64,000 nucleotides of DNA from Halalkalicoccus jeotgali B3 (GCF_000196895.1 NC_014299.1:186001-250000); one strand, 5' to 3'. Shown: positions 53,944 to 63,413, numbered from the stretch's first letter. Notes: generated by a model not told the origin, from the letters alone. Program-made: numbers and translations.

Positions 53944-55997
53944 ACAATACAAAAACACCAGCTCGCTATCGCGTCGGAATCGATACTGGTGGGACATTCA
54001 CCGACTTCGTCTCGATCGACGAAGAAAGCGGCACACTCACCATAACCAAGACGTCTTCAACACCGCAGAATCCAATCGACGGGGTTGTCAACAGTATTGA
54101 CGAGTCAACGATCACAAATGAAACAGATGCGGTCTCGCAACTAATCCACGGAACAACGGTCACTACGAATGCGCTTATAGAACGGACAGGGGCTGAGATC
54201 GGCTACATCACGACTGACGGTTTCACCGACGTACCGTTCATCCAGCGGATCAACCGGAAGGATCACTACGATCTCCGGTGGGATAAGCCAGAACCGCTGG
54301 TCGAGCGGAAGAACTGTCATGGGATCACTGAGCGGGTGAACTACAAAGGTGAGGTTCTCGAACCGCTTGACGAGGCGGGGCTCCGAGAGACCGTCCGAGA
54401 ACTCTCGGAACAGGGGATCGACACGTATGCGGTGATATTCCTGTTCTCATATGTAAATCCGGAGCACGAGCAGCGAACACAGGAGATTATTTTTGACGAG
54501 AATCCGGATGCGACGGTCTCGCTCTCCCACCAAGTCTATTCGAAGTGGCGAGAATACGAGCGCGCGAGTACGACACTCGCCGATTCGTATCTCAAGCCGG
54601 ACATGCAATCGTACATCGATGAGTTTGAGCACCGAATGGACGACCGCGACATCACTAATACGGCGATAATGAAATCCAATGGGGGTGTGATGTTCCCGGA
54701 TGCCGCGAGACAAAACCCCGTTCACACGATCACATCCGGGCCTGCCGGCGGAGTCGTCAGCGCACGTTACTTCGGATCGAGCTTTGGTTTTGATGACATG
54801 GTCAGCATCGACATGGGAGGGACTAGCTGCGATCTCTCGATACTGACCGATGGAGAACAGAACTATACCACTAACTTTGAGCTCGAGTTCGGCCTGCCGA
54901 TCAACGTTCCCATGATCGATATTGCGACTATTGGGGCAGGGGGCGGGTCGATCGCCTGGATCGACGAGGGTGGGTTACTCAACGTCGGGCCGCGAAGCGC
55001 AGGCGCACAGCCCGGCCCAGCGTGTTACGGCCGCGGTGGGACTAACCCGGCCGTCACTGACGCACATCTGGTACTGGGCCGGCTCAACCCGGACTTCTTC
55101 CTCGGTGGTAAGCTTGATCTAGACGAGGAGGCTGCGTACAAGACGCTCGAGGAACTCGGCGACAAGATTGAAATGTCCGCTGAGGAAGCCGCCGCGAGCG
55201 TGCTGCAGATCACGAACAACAATATGTACAACGCGCTCTCGGCTGAGCTCGTCGAACGCGGACACGATCCACAGCAGTTCGCAATGGTGAGCTTCGGGGG
55301 TGCAGGGCCACTTCACGCCGCAGAACTCGCCCGGAAGTCCGGTATCTCAAATATCGTTGTCCCAGTTCATCCAGGTGTAGCGAGCGCGACGGGACTCGTG
55401 ATGGCTGATGGTCGTGTCGACTACGAGCAGACCATGGCAATGCGGTCGGATCAGTACGACCTCGAACAGATCGAGAATTTATTCGAATCACTCACACGGC
55501 GTGCGATCACGGATCTTGAACAGGAAGGATTTGACGGCGAGACCGACGTGACGATGGCCATGGGGATGCGCTACCTCGGTCAGAACTACGAAATTGAGGT
55601 CCCAGTCGGATTCGATGAGGTGACCGAGCAGAATCTTACGGAACTCTTCGACTGGTTTCATCAACGGCACGAACACCTCTACGGGTTCCAGAACACAGAC
55701 GAGGTTATCGAGATCATCTCGTTCAAGGCCACAGCACAGCAACCCCGTCAATCACCACCCCTCGAAGAGCTTCCTGAGAGGGACTCGACGGCCAAGGAGA
55801 CACGAGAAGTTTATTTCGAGGAGACCGGAAACGTGGTGACCGACATCTACGACCGCGACGAGCTCGGGCAGAATGCAGTTGCTGACGGCCCCGCGATCAT
55901 TGAAGACACGGACGCAACGACGGTCGTTCCACCGAGTGCAACGTTTGAGACGGACACCTATGGAAACATTCTCATCGAACTGGAGGACGACCGATGA
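53940..55997 (+). CDS. hyuA: Hydantoinase/oxoprolinase subunit A, 685 aa
   Basis: The ASKHA-type ATP-binding start RVGIDTGGTFTDFVSIDEES is followed by LIHGTTVTTNALIERTGAEI, VSIDMGGTSCDLSIL and GAQPGPACYGRGG, as in HyuA and the N-terminal half of 5-oxoprolinase. The subunit couples ATP cleavage to opening of cyclic amides (hydantoins, 5-oxoproline, N-methylhydantoin). It overlaps the microprotein gene at the start and HyuB at the end, both by ATGA. Confidence 0.92.
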   Translation: MNNTKTPARYRVGIDTGGTFTDFVSIDEESGTLTITKTSSTPQNPIDGVVNSIDESTITNETDAVSQLIHGTTVTTNALIERTGAEIGYITTDGFTDVPFIQRINRKDHYDLRWDKPEPLVERKNCHGITERVNYKGEVLEPLDEAGLRETVRELSEQGIDTYAVIFLFSYVNPEHEQRTQEIIFDENPDATVSLSHQVYSKWREYERASTTLADSYLKPDMQSYIDEFEHRMDDRDITNTAIMKSNGGVMFPDAARQNPVHTITSGPAGGVVSARYFGSSFGFDDMVSIDMGGTSCDLSILTDGEQNYTTNFELEFGLPINVPMIDIATIGAGGGSIAWIDEGGLLNVGPRSAGAQPGPACYGRGGTNPAVTDAHLVLGRLNPDFFLGGKLDLDEEAAYKTLEELGDKIEMSAEEAAASVLQITNNNMYNALSAELVERGHDPQQFAMVSFGGAGPLHAAELARKSGISNIVVPVHPGVASATGLVMADGRVDYEQTMAMRSDQYDLEQIENLFESLTRRAITDLEQEGFDGETDVTMAMGMRYLGQNYEIEVPVGFDEVTEQNLTELFDWFHQRHEHLYGFQNTDEVIEIISFKATAQQPRQSPPLEELPERDSTAKETREVYFEETGNVVTDIYDRDELGQNAVADGPAIIEDTDATTVVPPSATFETDTYGNILIELEDDR

Positions 55998-57802
55998 CAG
56001 ACACAACTACCGAAAACGAGACGAACGAGATCACGACTGACCAGGTCACCCTCAACACGGTCTCGAAGAACCTAGTCTCCATCTGCCGTGAGATGGGGAT
56101 CAATTTGAAGAACACGGCCTACTCACCGATCTTCAACGAGGGGCTAGACTTCTCGTGTGCTGTCTTCGACGCTGATGCAGAAATGATTGGTCAGGCAGAG
56201 TTCTGTCCCGCACAAATCGGGGCGATGCCATTCATCGTCGAATGGTGCGTTGAGGAACTGGGAGAGGATGCATTCACCCCAGGTGACGTAGTGTTGCACA
56301 ACGATCCCTACCGAGGTGGTTGTCACATCCCAGAACACTTCGTAATGAAACCGGCCTTCGTCGACGGGGAGCTTGTCGGATTCGCGGCAAGTATTGGACA
56401 CATGGCCGAGATAGGTGGGAAGACGCCGGGAGGATTCGCCGCCGACGCGACCGAAGTGTTCCAAGAAGGATATCGATTGCCTCCAGTGAAGATCATCGAG
56501 GGTGGTGAAGATGTCGAGAGTATCTGGAAGATCATCCTCAACAACGTCCGGACGCCGCGGGTCACTTATGGCGATTTGCGTGCGTTGATCAGCAGCGTCG
56601 ACCTCGGCCAAGAGCGGCTTGAAGAGCTAGTCGGTCGGTACGGTGACGAGGAATTCACGGACATTATCGAAGATGTACAGACCTACTCTGAGCGGCGGAT
56701 GCGGTCGTTCATCGAGTCCATTCCTAACGGTACCTATGAGGGAGTAGACTACATGGATGATGACGGGATCAACGATGGTCCATTCAAGCTCCACGTGAAC
56801 ATGGAGATCCGCGATGACGAGGTCATCGCTGACTGGAACGGCACGGACGACCAAACCGACGGTCCGATCAATGCCACCTTCGGCGTAACAAGTTCAGCCA
56901 CTTGGAACGCTATTCTTCAGCTGTACGACGGCGAAGGGGATATGCCGGTGAACAAGGGGTCCTACGAGCCGATTCACGTCATCGCACCTCCTGGAACGAT
57001 TGCGAACGTGGACTACCCAAAACCCGAGGTCGGTGGCAATACGGAAACGCATCCCCGAATGGTTGACACGATATACCGGGCGATGGCGGAGCCGCTTCCG
57101 AACAAGGTGGCCGCAGCTGATGGATCGACATGTATGAACTTCCTGTTTGGCGGCGAACACCCCGACACAGGCGAGCCCTACGTCAATTATCATCTCGAGG
57201 GAATGGGATGGGGCGGTCGCCCCTACGGCGACGGGAATGACTCGGTTATCGTTGTCAATGGTAACTGTCGGAACACACCAGTAGAGGTGTTTGAGACACG
57301 GTATCCATGGCTGACGAAGAAGTACGAGCTCAGACAGGATTCCGGCGGACCTGGCGAATACCGTGGTGGCCTTGGAATCGAGCGTATCGTCGAGGCTCGC
57401 GCTCCTCAAATTACGGTCTCGGCCCTGTTCGATAGGATGAAGAACGCCCCATGGGGACTCAAGGGCGGCGAGAAAGGCGGGAAGAGTTCGATCACCGTCG
57501 AGCGCTCCGATGACGACGAGTTCCGGACCTTTGACGAGGCGTTTGGCACGGATTCACCGAGCAAGTTTGCCGATGTGAAAGTCACGGAAGGAGACCGTGT
57601 GTGTATTCGGAGTCCGGGTGGAGGTGGCTATGGCGATCCAGAGGACCGCTCTCGGGCCATGGTCCAAGAGGACGTTGAAGAAGGCTTTGTCTCCCCACCT
57701 GCTGCGCGCGAACAGTATGGGGTTAACATGGCATCAGATGCGGACACGGCGGACATTACCACAGACGGAGGTGGGACGGCTGACGGATCGCGCTCTGAGT
57801 AG
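55994..57802 (+). CDS. hyuB: Hydantoinase/oxoprolinase subunit B, 602 aa
   Basis: HyuB signature blocks are FNEGLDFSCAVFDADAEMIG, VLHNDPYRGGCHIPEH and the terminal Gly-rich RSPGGGGYGDPEDRS. With HyuA it forms the ATP-dependent cyclic amidase. ATGA overlap at 55994-55997 implies coupled translation. The last 25 residues are an Asp/Thr-rich tail. With gamma-glutamyltransferase (5-oxoproline source) or with creatininase and the M20 carbamoylase it could complete two alternative pathways. Confidence 0.92.
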   Translation: MTDTTTENETNEITTDQVTLNTVSKNLVSICREMGINLKNTAYSPIFNEGLDFSCAVFDADAEMIGQAEFCPAQIGAMPFIVEWCVEELGEDAFTPGDVVLHNDPYRGGCHIPEHFVMKPAFVDGELVGFAASIGHMAEIGGKTPGGFAADATEVFQEGYRLPPVKIIEGGEDVESIWKIILNNVRTPRVTYGDLRALISSVDLGQERLEELVGRYGDEEFTDIIEDVQTYSERRMRSFIESIPNGTYEGVDYMDDDGINDGPFKLHVNMEIRDDEVIADWNGTDDQTDGPINATFGVTSSATWNAILQLYDGEGDMPVNKGSYEPIHVIAPPGTIANVDYPKPEVGGNTETHPRMVDTIYRAMAEPLPNKVAAADGSTCMNFLFGGEHPDTGEPYVNYHLEGMGWGGRPYGDGNDSVIVVNGNCRNTPVEVFETRYPWLTKKYELRQDSGGPGEYRGGLGIERIVEARAPQITVSALFDRMKNAPWGLKGGEKGGKSSITVERSDDDEFRTFDEAFGTDSPSKFADVKVTEGDRVCIRSPGGGGYGDPEDRSRAMVQEDVEEGFVSPPAAREQYGVNMASDADTADITTDGGGTADGSRSE

Positions 57803-57927
57803 GCGTTGAACCGCTACAAGTATGTTTGTGGATTTGAGTGATGTATTTATAAATGATATTAACACTCTCTCTATTCACTCATCAACTAATCATATGCAAA
57901 TCTGAGTAGAGAAGCAAACAGTATTAT

Positions 57928-59283
57928 CTACACGTTGCTATGTAATTGATCTAGATTATTCCACCAGTTCGAATATGAGACGGTTGGAATACTACTTGGC
58001 CCCTTGTTGTAGAGATACTCTAAAACCTCTCGGAAATCACTAGAACTCATTTCGCCGCCCGGTTGCCAGCCATACTCATCCAATCCATGGAAATTGAGCA
58101 CTGCTGTTTGATTGTGTTTCACGGCTAAATCGATGAGCTCCTTGGTACGTGAAATATTATCAGAATATACACTGTGCCCACTAATGTGGAGCGGATTTGT
58201 CAGAGTAGCACGATTCAAGGTATCATCAACGATCCGCCCCATCCCATAATATCCAGCGGTGATATCGAGAACTGTCTCGTCATGACTTCCATATGGATAT
58301 GTTATAGCTGGCACGTTTCCGATAAATTCATTCTCGACCAACCATTGCTTTGAATCTCTTACTTCCTCACGAACCTCTTCCTCCGAGAGATCTGCAGTCT
58401 GGGAGTGAGTTTTCATCTCAGATCCGAACTCCCATCCCTGTCTCTGCAGTTCCCTCATTTGATCAACCGTCATGGGGTCTTGATCTGTCTCGGCTACGCC
58501 CGACATCATATCTAATTGGGCATCGTTCTCATGGTAATATGTCGGAAGGCTAGCGAAGCCACTAAATCCGAATTCTTGCATAATGGGATATGCTTTTTCG
58601 TAGTGGCTGATAGTGCTATCATCAAATGTCAGTACACACTGAGCACCATCTGGTTTTGGATGATAACGGAGATTGTCTACCCACCCCTCTATACCTTCAT
58701 TTTCTGCGATGAACTGAACCTGAATTGTTTGTATATCGGTAATATCCACGTCTGATGTCTCGCTGGAAACACCCATATTCGACTGTAACCATCCGTCATT
58801 CGCCCGCAGCGGGCTTCGGTATACTACGTACTCTCCGTGACTATCACACAGACGGACCTCAATATCGGCGTTTGATTCCTTTAGTTTGGCAGCGATCGAT
58901 ACATCGTAGTTACTGAAGTTAGTTGAGGAAATTGATGTCTCAATCCGCACTTCTTTGCCGGATGTGGAGAGTTTCGCTGCTTGATCTCCAACATGTGATG
59001 TTGACGTATCCGCAGTCATTGATCCTGCCACTACATCCCACTCGGAGAGGTTCTCAAAGCTGTCCTTCATCCAACCAGCGTATTGCCACCGTGTGCGTGA
59101 ATCAGACGGTCTCTTCAGGATTTGTGTGTCTCTATTACGCTTCGATTTTAGGTCGGAGAATAGACCAACGTTGGATTGTGTCCCAAACAGGAGGGTACCC
59201 GAACTCACACCAATTCCGCCAAGGAACGATCGTCGAGTAGTACCGTTGGAGTCTCTTTCTTCGGACTGATCAGTGTTGCTCAT
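57928..59283 (-). CDS. Tat-exported polysaccharide deacetylase, 451 aa
   Basis: A twin-arginine signal (TTRRSFLGGIGVSSGTLLFG) precedes a beta-sandwich carbohydrate-binding-like region (about residues 75-215). The NodB/CE4 deacetylase domain follows (VLTFDDSTISHYEKAYPIM, then FGSEMKTHSQTADL and AITYPYGSHDE). It would modify surface or environmental glycans outside the cell. Its ATG overlaps the stop of the 90-residue gene upstream. Confidence 0.85.
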   Translation of the reverse strand: MSNTDQSEERDSNGTTRRSFLGGIGVSSGTLLFGTQSNVGLFSDLKSKRNRDTQILKRPSDSRTRWQYAGWMKDSFENLSEWDVVAGSMTADTSTSHVGDQAAKLSTSGKEVRIETSISSTNFSNYDVSIAAKLKESNADIEVRLCDSHGEYVVYRSPLRANDGWLQSNMGVSSETSDVDITDIQTIQVQFIAENEGIEGWVDNLRYHPKPDGAQCVLTFDDSTISHYEKAYPIMQEFGFSGFASLPTYYHENDAQLDMMSGVAETDQDPMTVDQMRELQRQGWEFGSEMKTHSQTADLSEEEVREEVRDSKQWLVENEFIGNVPAITYPYGSHDETVLDITAGYYGMGRIVDDTLNRATLTNPLHISGHSVYSDNISRTKELIDLAVKHNQTAVLNFHGLDEYGWQPGGEMSSSDFREVLEYLYNKGPSSIPTVSYSNWWNNLDQLHSNV

Positions 59284-59552
59284 GTCAATTTCACCTCTCC
59301 ACCGGTGAGTACTGAATTCTCAACCTCAGAGTATGCACGTGGCCCCAAGAACGAGATTGAACGCCGATATGGATACCTCGGAATGGTCTGCTGATCTCCG
59401 GTTATTTCGGTATTTACCGACTCAATGACTGTCGTAGCAATACCAGCGAGTGTTCCGATTGTTTCTGAGAACGTATTCCCTTCGACATATCTGCTGCTCG
59501 GATGTCGCTGATTATTTGTTGGGTTATCGTCGCTTGCTGTATCTCGACCCAT
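59280..59552 (-). CDS. Small hypothetical protein co-encoded with deacetylase, 90 aa
   Basis: Polar and Thr/Asn-rich with no clear membrane helix. The middle (FSETIGTLAGIATTVIESVN) could form an amphipathic helix. ATGA overlap with the deacetylase start (59280-59283) makes it the first gene of a two-gene operon. Family unknown. Confidence 0.55.
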   Translation of the reverse strand: MGRDTASDDNPTNNQRHPSSRYVEGNTFSETIGTLAGIATTVIESVNTEITGDQQTIPRYPYRRSISFLGPRAYSEVENSVLTGGEVKLT

Positions 59553-59722
59553 GGAGTCACATCTTAATCCATGACAATAAAACTGAGTTTCTATAATATT
59601 AATTATTTATCAAATTCGGGATTGTTATAGTACGAATGAAGATTGGCTGTATTCGCTTTCCTCATCTATATAGTAATCATCTAACATATACAGATGATTG
59701 CCGAATTACGTCATCTACAGAA

Positions 59723-60585
59723 TTATTCCGCTACCGGGCCGAACTCCTCCGGTGGCTGGCGATGCTGTGTTCCCTGCTCATACGCATATGCAACCTCCAG
59801 AAGCGTCGGTTCGTCGAATGGTCGGCAGAGGAACTCCATACCGATAGGCACCCCGCCTTCCGAAAATCCGCCCGGCACAGTGATTGAGGAGAAGCCCGTT
59901 CCTGAACTCAAGAACCCATTCCGACCTACTGATCGTCGCCGATCTCGGCAACAAGCTGTTTTTGATGCGGGAAGAAAAACGCATCCAGCTCATCTGCGGC
60001 CATAATGTCATACAATCGTTCTATGAACTGATTTCGGCGGTAGAGCCGTTTGAAATACTCCGGTTCATCCGTTGGCGATTCGATTTCTAATGCAGCCTGT
60101 AATCCGGATTCGAGCGACTCGTGATATTCGTCGGCCTCAACGAAGTCTTCGAACGTCTCGATTGGGGCTCCTGATCCAAGACTATCGAGATACTCGTTGA
60201 ACCGCTCTTGTTGCTCGAAGTTCCCCACGTAGAACGAGTCAATCAGTTCATCGACATCGATCTCTGCATCGACCTCAATCGTTTTCGCGCCCAATGCTTT
60301 GAGGTCACCAATAGCCTCTTCAGCGACTTCAACGACTGGGTCGGATTCAGGGCCGCTACTGAAAACGGTTCGAAGAATACCGATCCGGGCACCGTCCAAG
60401 CCAGTCGGATTGAGATAATCCGTGTAGCTATCGGGAATATGTTCGACCCCTTTCGCGGTTGACGGATCTTCTGGATCATACCCAGCGATAACGTCGAGCA
60501 TTCTTGCAGCATCAGTAACCGATTGAGTGATCGGTCCAACCATGTCCTGGGTGAGCGCTACCGGAATTGTCCCATACTGATATCA
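59723..60585 (-). pseudogene. Truncated amidase-signature enzyme
   Basis: Reads YGTIPVALTQDMVGPITQSV, DAARMLDVIAGYDPEDPST and, in another frame after a slip near 59915, TVPGGFSEGGVPIGMEFLCR. This is the C-terminal half of an amidase-signature hydrolase. The Ser-Ser-Lys catalytic region is lost, because the 5' part is replaced by the AlbA_2 gene at 60.56-61.77 kb. It is probably a former member of the amide-degrading set. Confidence 0.8.
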
Positions 60586-61766
60586 TATTGCAAGATATCA
60601 ATGATTTCAGGTTGTCTGAGATATTGGGAATCGCCTGCTATTGTAAGCATTTGTAAACCTCGACGTTGTTCATACACCTCGGGCCGCCTGTCTAGGCTTG
60701 TAAAGAACGATTGGTAGCCACTATCGTCAAATGGAATGTCAGTAAACACAAAACCACATTTTGTTTTTGAAAACTGGTCTCCTTGCCATTGGGTTTCGAT
60801 CCAAAAGATACCTGCAGCACAACTCACATAGGCTACCGCAGTAGGAGATGGGTTACTAGAGACATCGGAGATGGGTTCTTCTCCGTGAGACGCTTCTAAC
60901 AGCTCTATTGTATCAGCGATTTTTTCCAAGTCCTCAACGAACCAGCGATGCCCTCGACCTATCACTTGGCGGTCGCCCAGTTTAATTGCGTAGCCTACTC
61001 GTGAAGGAAGCAGGCTAATACCGGTGGTTTGTTCCAGCACATCAAATATTTCCGATATTTCCTCAGGAGATGATGCGTGAACTTGCTCCTCTACGTGATA
61101 GAGGACAGACTTTCCGAAGTCGTGAGAGAGGCCTGCTTCTCCAAAGACGACCATTGACGGCCCCTCCGATGTTGTAATCAACCAATTTGAAGGAGACTGA
61201 AGCGAGGGTACATCTTCTTGTAAATCGATATCGAGCTTGACGTTAACGCGATGTTCGATTTCAGAGGAGAACAAACTGTATTCCTCGCGTTCACGAGCTT
61301 GGAAGAATGCCAGAATCTGGTCGCTAGTCATTTCATCCATCCCATCTCCAACGCGAATCCAAGGAACATAATCCCCGTTTTCTTTGAATTGGACGGGTTT
61401 CTCTCGAGCTTTACCCACGTCAATACGAAGGAGACGTTTACCCGAATACTCAATAAAATTGATATCTAATAAGTTAGAGATAGGTGGAATTGTGTATTCG
61501 AGTGCGGAGTGGGTAATGTGTTGAACAACCTCTGAATCAACTGAGAACCCCTGAATAAGCAGGTTATTGTTCGATACTTTCCTAACGCCAATAACCACCA
61601 TTCCTCCGTTTTGGTTAGCCATCGCTGAGAGCACCTTTACGAGTTTTTTTCTACCGTTCGAACTCTCAATTATCTCCTTCGATTTACAGTCGAATTCTTC
61701 GGATTCGATCCCTGGCTCTGAAGCAAATCGTTCTACTAATCGTTTCGTTTCTTGCTCAAGACGCAT
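60558..61766 (-). CDS. AlbA_2 (Schlafen-like) DNA/RNA-binding domain protein, 402 aa
   Basis: The N-terminal AlbA_2 domain (about residues 18-150) carries SEEFDCKSKEIIES, LSAMANQNGGMVVIGV and RVGDGMDEMTSDQILAF. The remaining 250 residues are unassigned and contain a Cys pair region (YVSCAAGIFW). AlbA_2/Schlafen domains bind nucleic acids and occur in defence-linked proteins. The gene invades the amidase gene, and its last residues (about GQFR) are read from amidase DNA, so its own stop was probably lost on insertion. ATG 61766 is the natural start. Confidence 0.75.
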   Translation of the reverse strand: MRLEQETKRLVERFASEPGIESEEFDCKSKEIIESSNGRKKLVKVLSAMANQNGGMVVIGVRKVSNNNLLIQGFSVDSEVVQHITHSALEYTIPPISNLLDINFIEYSGKRLLRIDVGKAREKPVQFKENGDYVPWIRVGDGMDEMTSDQILAFFQAREREEYSLFSSEIEHRVNVKLDIDLQEDVPSLQSPSNWLITTSEGPSMVVFGEAGLSHDFGKSVLYHVEEQVHASSPEEISEIFDVLEQTTGISLLPSRVGYAIKLGDRQVIGRGHRWFVEDLEKIADTIELLEASHGEEPISDVSSNPSPTAVAYVSCAAGIFWIETQWQGDQFSKTKCGFVFTDIPFDDSGYQSFFTSLDRRPEVYEQRRGLQMLTIAGDSQYLRQPEIIDILQYDISMGQFR

Positions 61767-61884
61767 TTAATAGACAAGTTAACATCTACTCACAAGAGAC
61801 TACCTACTACACGGACGTCAGAATCATCATCTTCTATCGACATTGAGAACGGCCGTGAAGCCGGTCATTACTGCTTTGAAGGAG

Positions 61885-62091
61885 TCAAGATCTCGGGTCT
61901 TCGGCGAGTTCGTATAATCCTTCATACAGCTTACGTACGTTTCCGTGCTCAACTAATCGACCGAGCCGATCCCGAACATATTGGAGGCTATATCCAGTTT
62001 CATCGGCTGCATACGGTGCAGTGACTCGACCCTCACTTAGCATATCGAGTAGCGCCTCATCCGCCGGCCCTAAATCATCATCGCTGAGCAT
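61885..62091 (-). CDS. Small winged-helix regulator, 68 aa
   Basis: Almost the whole protein is one winged helix: DEALLDMLSEGRVTAPYAAD, ETGYSLQYVRDRLGRLVEHG and a short wing (VRKLYEGLYEL). No sensor domain is present. It may act on the promoter of the zinc-protein operon starting at 62282, which diverges from it by 190 bp. Confidence 0.7.
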   Translation of the reverse strand: MLSDDDLGPADEALLDMLSEGRVTAPYAADETGYSLQYVRDRLGRLVEHGNVRKLYEGLYELAEDPRS

Positions 62092-62156
62092 TCGATCTCA
62101 GATAGGATTAATCTACCTGCACCTAAAGAGGCAATGGCTTAGTGTATAATCCTTGT

Positions 62157-62163
62157 TCTATAT
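62157..62163 (+). promoter_or_regulatory. TATA-like element for the zinc-protein operon
   Basis: TCTATAT lies such that transcription would begin near 62187. Just downstream is a near-palindrome ACCCTAAGGGT (about 62171-62181), a possible operator for the divergent winged-helix regulator. Confidence 0.35.
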
Positions 62164-62210
62164 CCCATAGACCCTAAGGGTTAAGTAAGCATGATTCGTA
62201 GACACAACTG

Positions 62211-62269
62211 AGCACGGGATGCCTCAGAAATCTCTGAGGCCGGTGGTGATGACACCGACCTCTCGTGCT
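62211..62269 (+). ncRNA. Candidate three-way-junction RNA in a 5' leader, 59 nt
   Basis: AGCACGGGA (62211-62219) pairs with TCTCGTGCT (62261-62269) over 9 bp with one G-U. Within it two hairpins abut: GCCTCAGA-AATC-TCTGAGGC (62221-62240, 8 bp perfect) and CGGTG-GTGATGA-CACCG (62241-62257). The fold ends 12 bases before ATG 62282, so it could control translation of the zinc-protein operon as a riboswitch-like leader or protein-binding site. The loop GUGAUGA equals a C-box consensus, and CTGA occurs in hairpin 1, but the order does not make a standard C/D RNA. Confidence 0.5.
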
Positions 62270-62281
62270 GGATAACCAGCA

Positions 62282-62488
62282 ATGAGCACTAGCAACTCAA
62301 CAGCAGAAAACAGTATCGCCTCCGAACAACCAAACCGAATCACCGGTCCCCACCACGAACCCCCGACAGTCGCCAACGCCACTACCTACTGGCGCTGCGA
62401 GGCCTGCAATCGCGAATCCATCCGCGAGCAGGATCTCCACCGCGAGACCTTCCACGCCGCCGAGTGTGAGGTGGCCGAGCGATGCTGA
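62282..62488 (+). CDS. Small C2H2-type zinc protein, 68 aa
   Basis: The last third carries WRCEACNRESIREQDLHRET then FH, giving C-x2-C-x10-H-x4-H, with two further cysteines at the end. The N-terminus is a polar, disordered-looking tail. The ATG lies 12 bases after the structured leader. It overlaps the next gene by 7 bases. It may bind nucleic acid. Confidence 0.7.
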   Translation: MSTSNSTAENSIASEQPNRITGPHHEPPTVANATTYWRCEACNRESIREQDLHRETFHAAECEVAERC

Positions 62489-63237
62489 CCGAAATCCCCA
62501 CCAACAGTACCCAACTGTTCGCCGGCGCGCGCCTCTCCGACACCAACCCCGAGTGCACCGCCTGCAACCGAGTCCTTAGAGAAGGCGAACAGGTCACGAT
62601 CTACGTCGCTCGCGAAGAAGACGCCCCCACGTTCGCCATCGAACGCTGCTACTGTCGTGAGTGCACCCCCGAGGAACTTACCAGCCCGACACTCGGCCTG
62701 AGCGAACACCTCCTCCAAACCCGGCTCACCCGAACGCTGGACGTTCGCACCCAAAGCGAGTTCCCGACACTCGGCGAAATCATAACACTCGACACAAGCG
62801 CCCCGAGCCAAGGTACTGCCGAAGCCCACAACGAAGACCCTCCGACAGCACTCCTCCGGGACACGCACATCCAGAACCCCGCCAGCGCCGTCTATCACAT
62901 CGACGACGGGGAGGGTCAGCCGCTGTGTAACTGCACTAGCGACGCCCAGTACACGCCCGTTCCACTCGCGGAAGCCGAGGCAAGCACAGCCCGCCAATGC
63001 GGGAACTGCCAGATCGCCCGCGAGGGCGAACAGGCAACCCAGCCCTGTCCCCACTGCAACGTTCAGGTTGGGATGAGCGCGTGGCCCCAACACGTCCGGG
63101 CCTGTACGGGTGATCCCACTGACGCCGCCGAGGAGACTGATCCCGACGGCGACCCTGTAATCACCCAGACCCAGCGCGCCACCAGTCCGGCCACACGCAC
63201 GGGCGCTCGCACACAGCTCCACCAAAGCCAGGAGTAA
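62482..63237 (+). CDS. Multi-cysteine zinc-binding protein, 251 aa
   Basis: Several Cys pairs suggest at least two zinc sites. CTACNRVLREGEQV plus CYCREC near residues 25-62 form a treble-clef-like or ribbon site, CGNC lies at about 176-179, and CPHCNVQVGM then HVRACTG near 192-211 forms a C2HC knuckle. The linker is low-complexity. Family not recognised. The style is typical of plasmid or virus-related haloarchaeal genes. It overlaps the preceding gene, so both are in one operon. Confidence 0.7.
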   Translation: MLTEIPTNSTQLFAGARLSDTNPECTACNRVLREGEQVTIYVAREEDAPTFAIERCYCRECTPEELTSPTLGLSEHLLQTRLTRTLDVRTQSEFPTLGEIITLDTSAPSQGTAEAHNEDPPTALLRDTHIQNPASAVYHIDDGEGQPLCNCTSDAQYTPVPLAEAEASTARQCGNCQIAREGEQATQPCPHCNVQVGMSAWPQHVRACTGDPTDAAEETDPDGDPVITQTQRATSPATRTGARTQLHQSQE

Positions 63238-63261
63238 CCCGCGCCAGCAATGGGCGGGCTC

Positions 63262-63408
63262 TCACACAGCGCCAGCGCTGCACGCCCATCGAGAGCCCTG
63301 CCTGTCCCAGTCCTTGTCTTGAGTGTAGGTACGGCCACGCAGCCACGCGTTCGGATCGTTCGCCAGCCACGAGACGGGTCCGATCGTCTCACTTGCGACA
63401 CACCGCAT
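63262..63408 (-). CDS. Possible 48-aa protein, antisense in the intergenic gap
   Basis: A leftward frame from ATG 63408 with ordered composition (VSWLANDPNAWLRGRTYTQD then WACSAGAV). It lies between two rightward genes. It may be a small real gene or chance in GC-rich DNA. Confidence 0.3.
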   Translation of the reverse strand: MRCVASETIGPVSWLANDPNAWLRGRTYTQDKDWDRQGSRWACSAGAV

Positions 63409-63413
63409 TTCTA

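Noticed and set aside
62211-62269. A standard C/D-box guide RNA
   Set aside because: GUGAUGA and CTGA both occur, but in the wrong order and inside stable hairpins.
62386-63225. 279-codon minus-strand frame opposite the multi-cysteine protein
   Set aside because: Anti-sense shadow of a GC-rich gene. The plus strand shows paired cysteines, overlap coupling and a structured leader.
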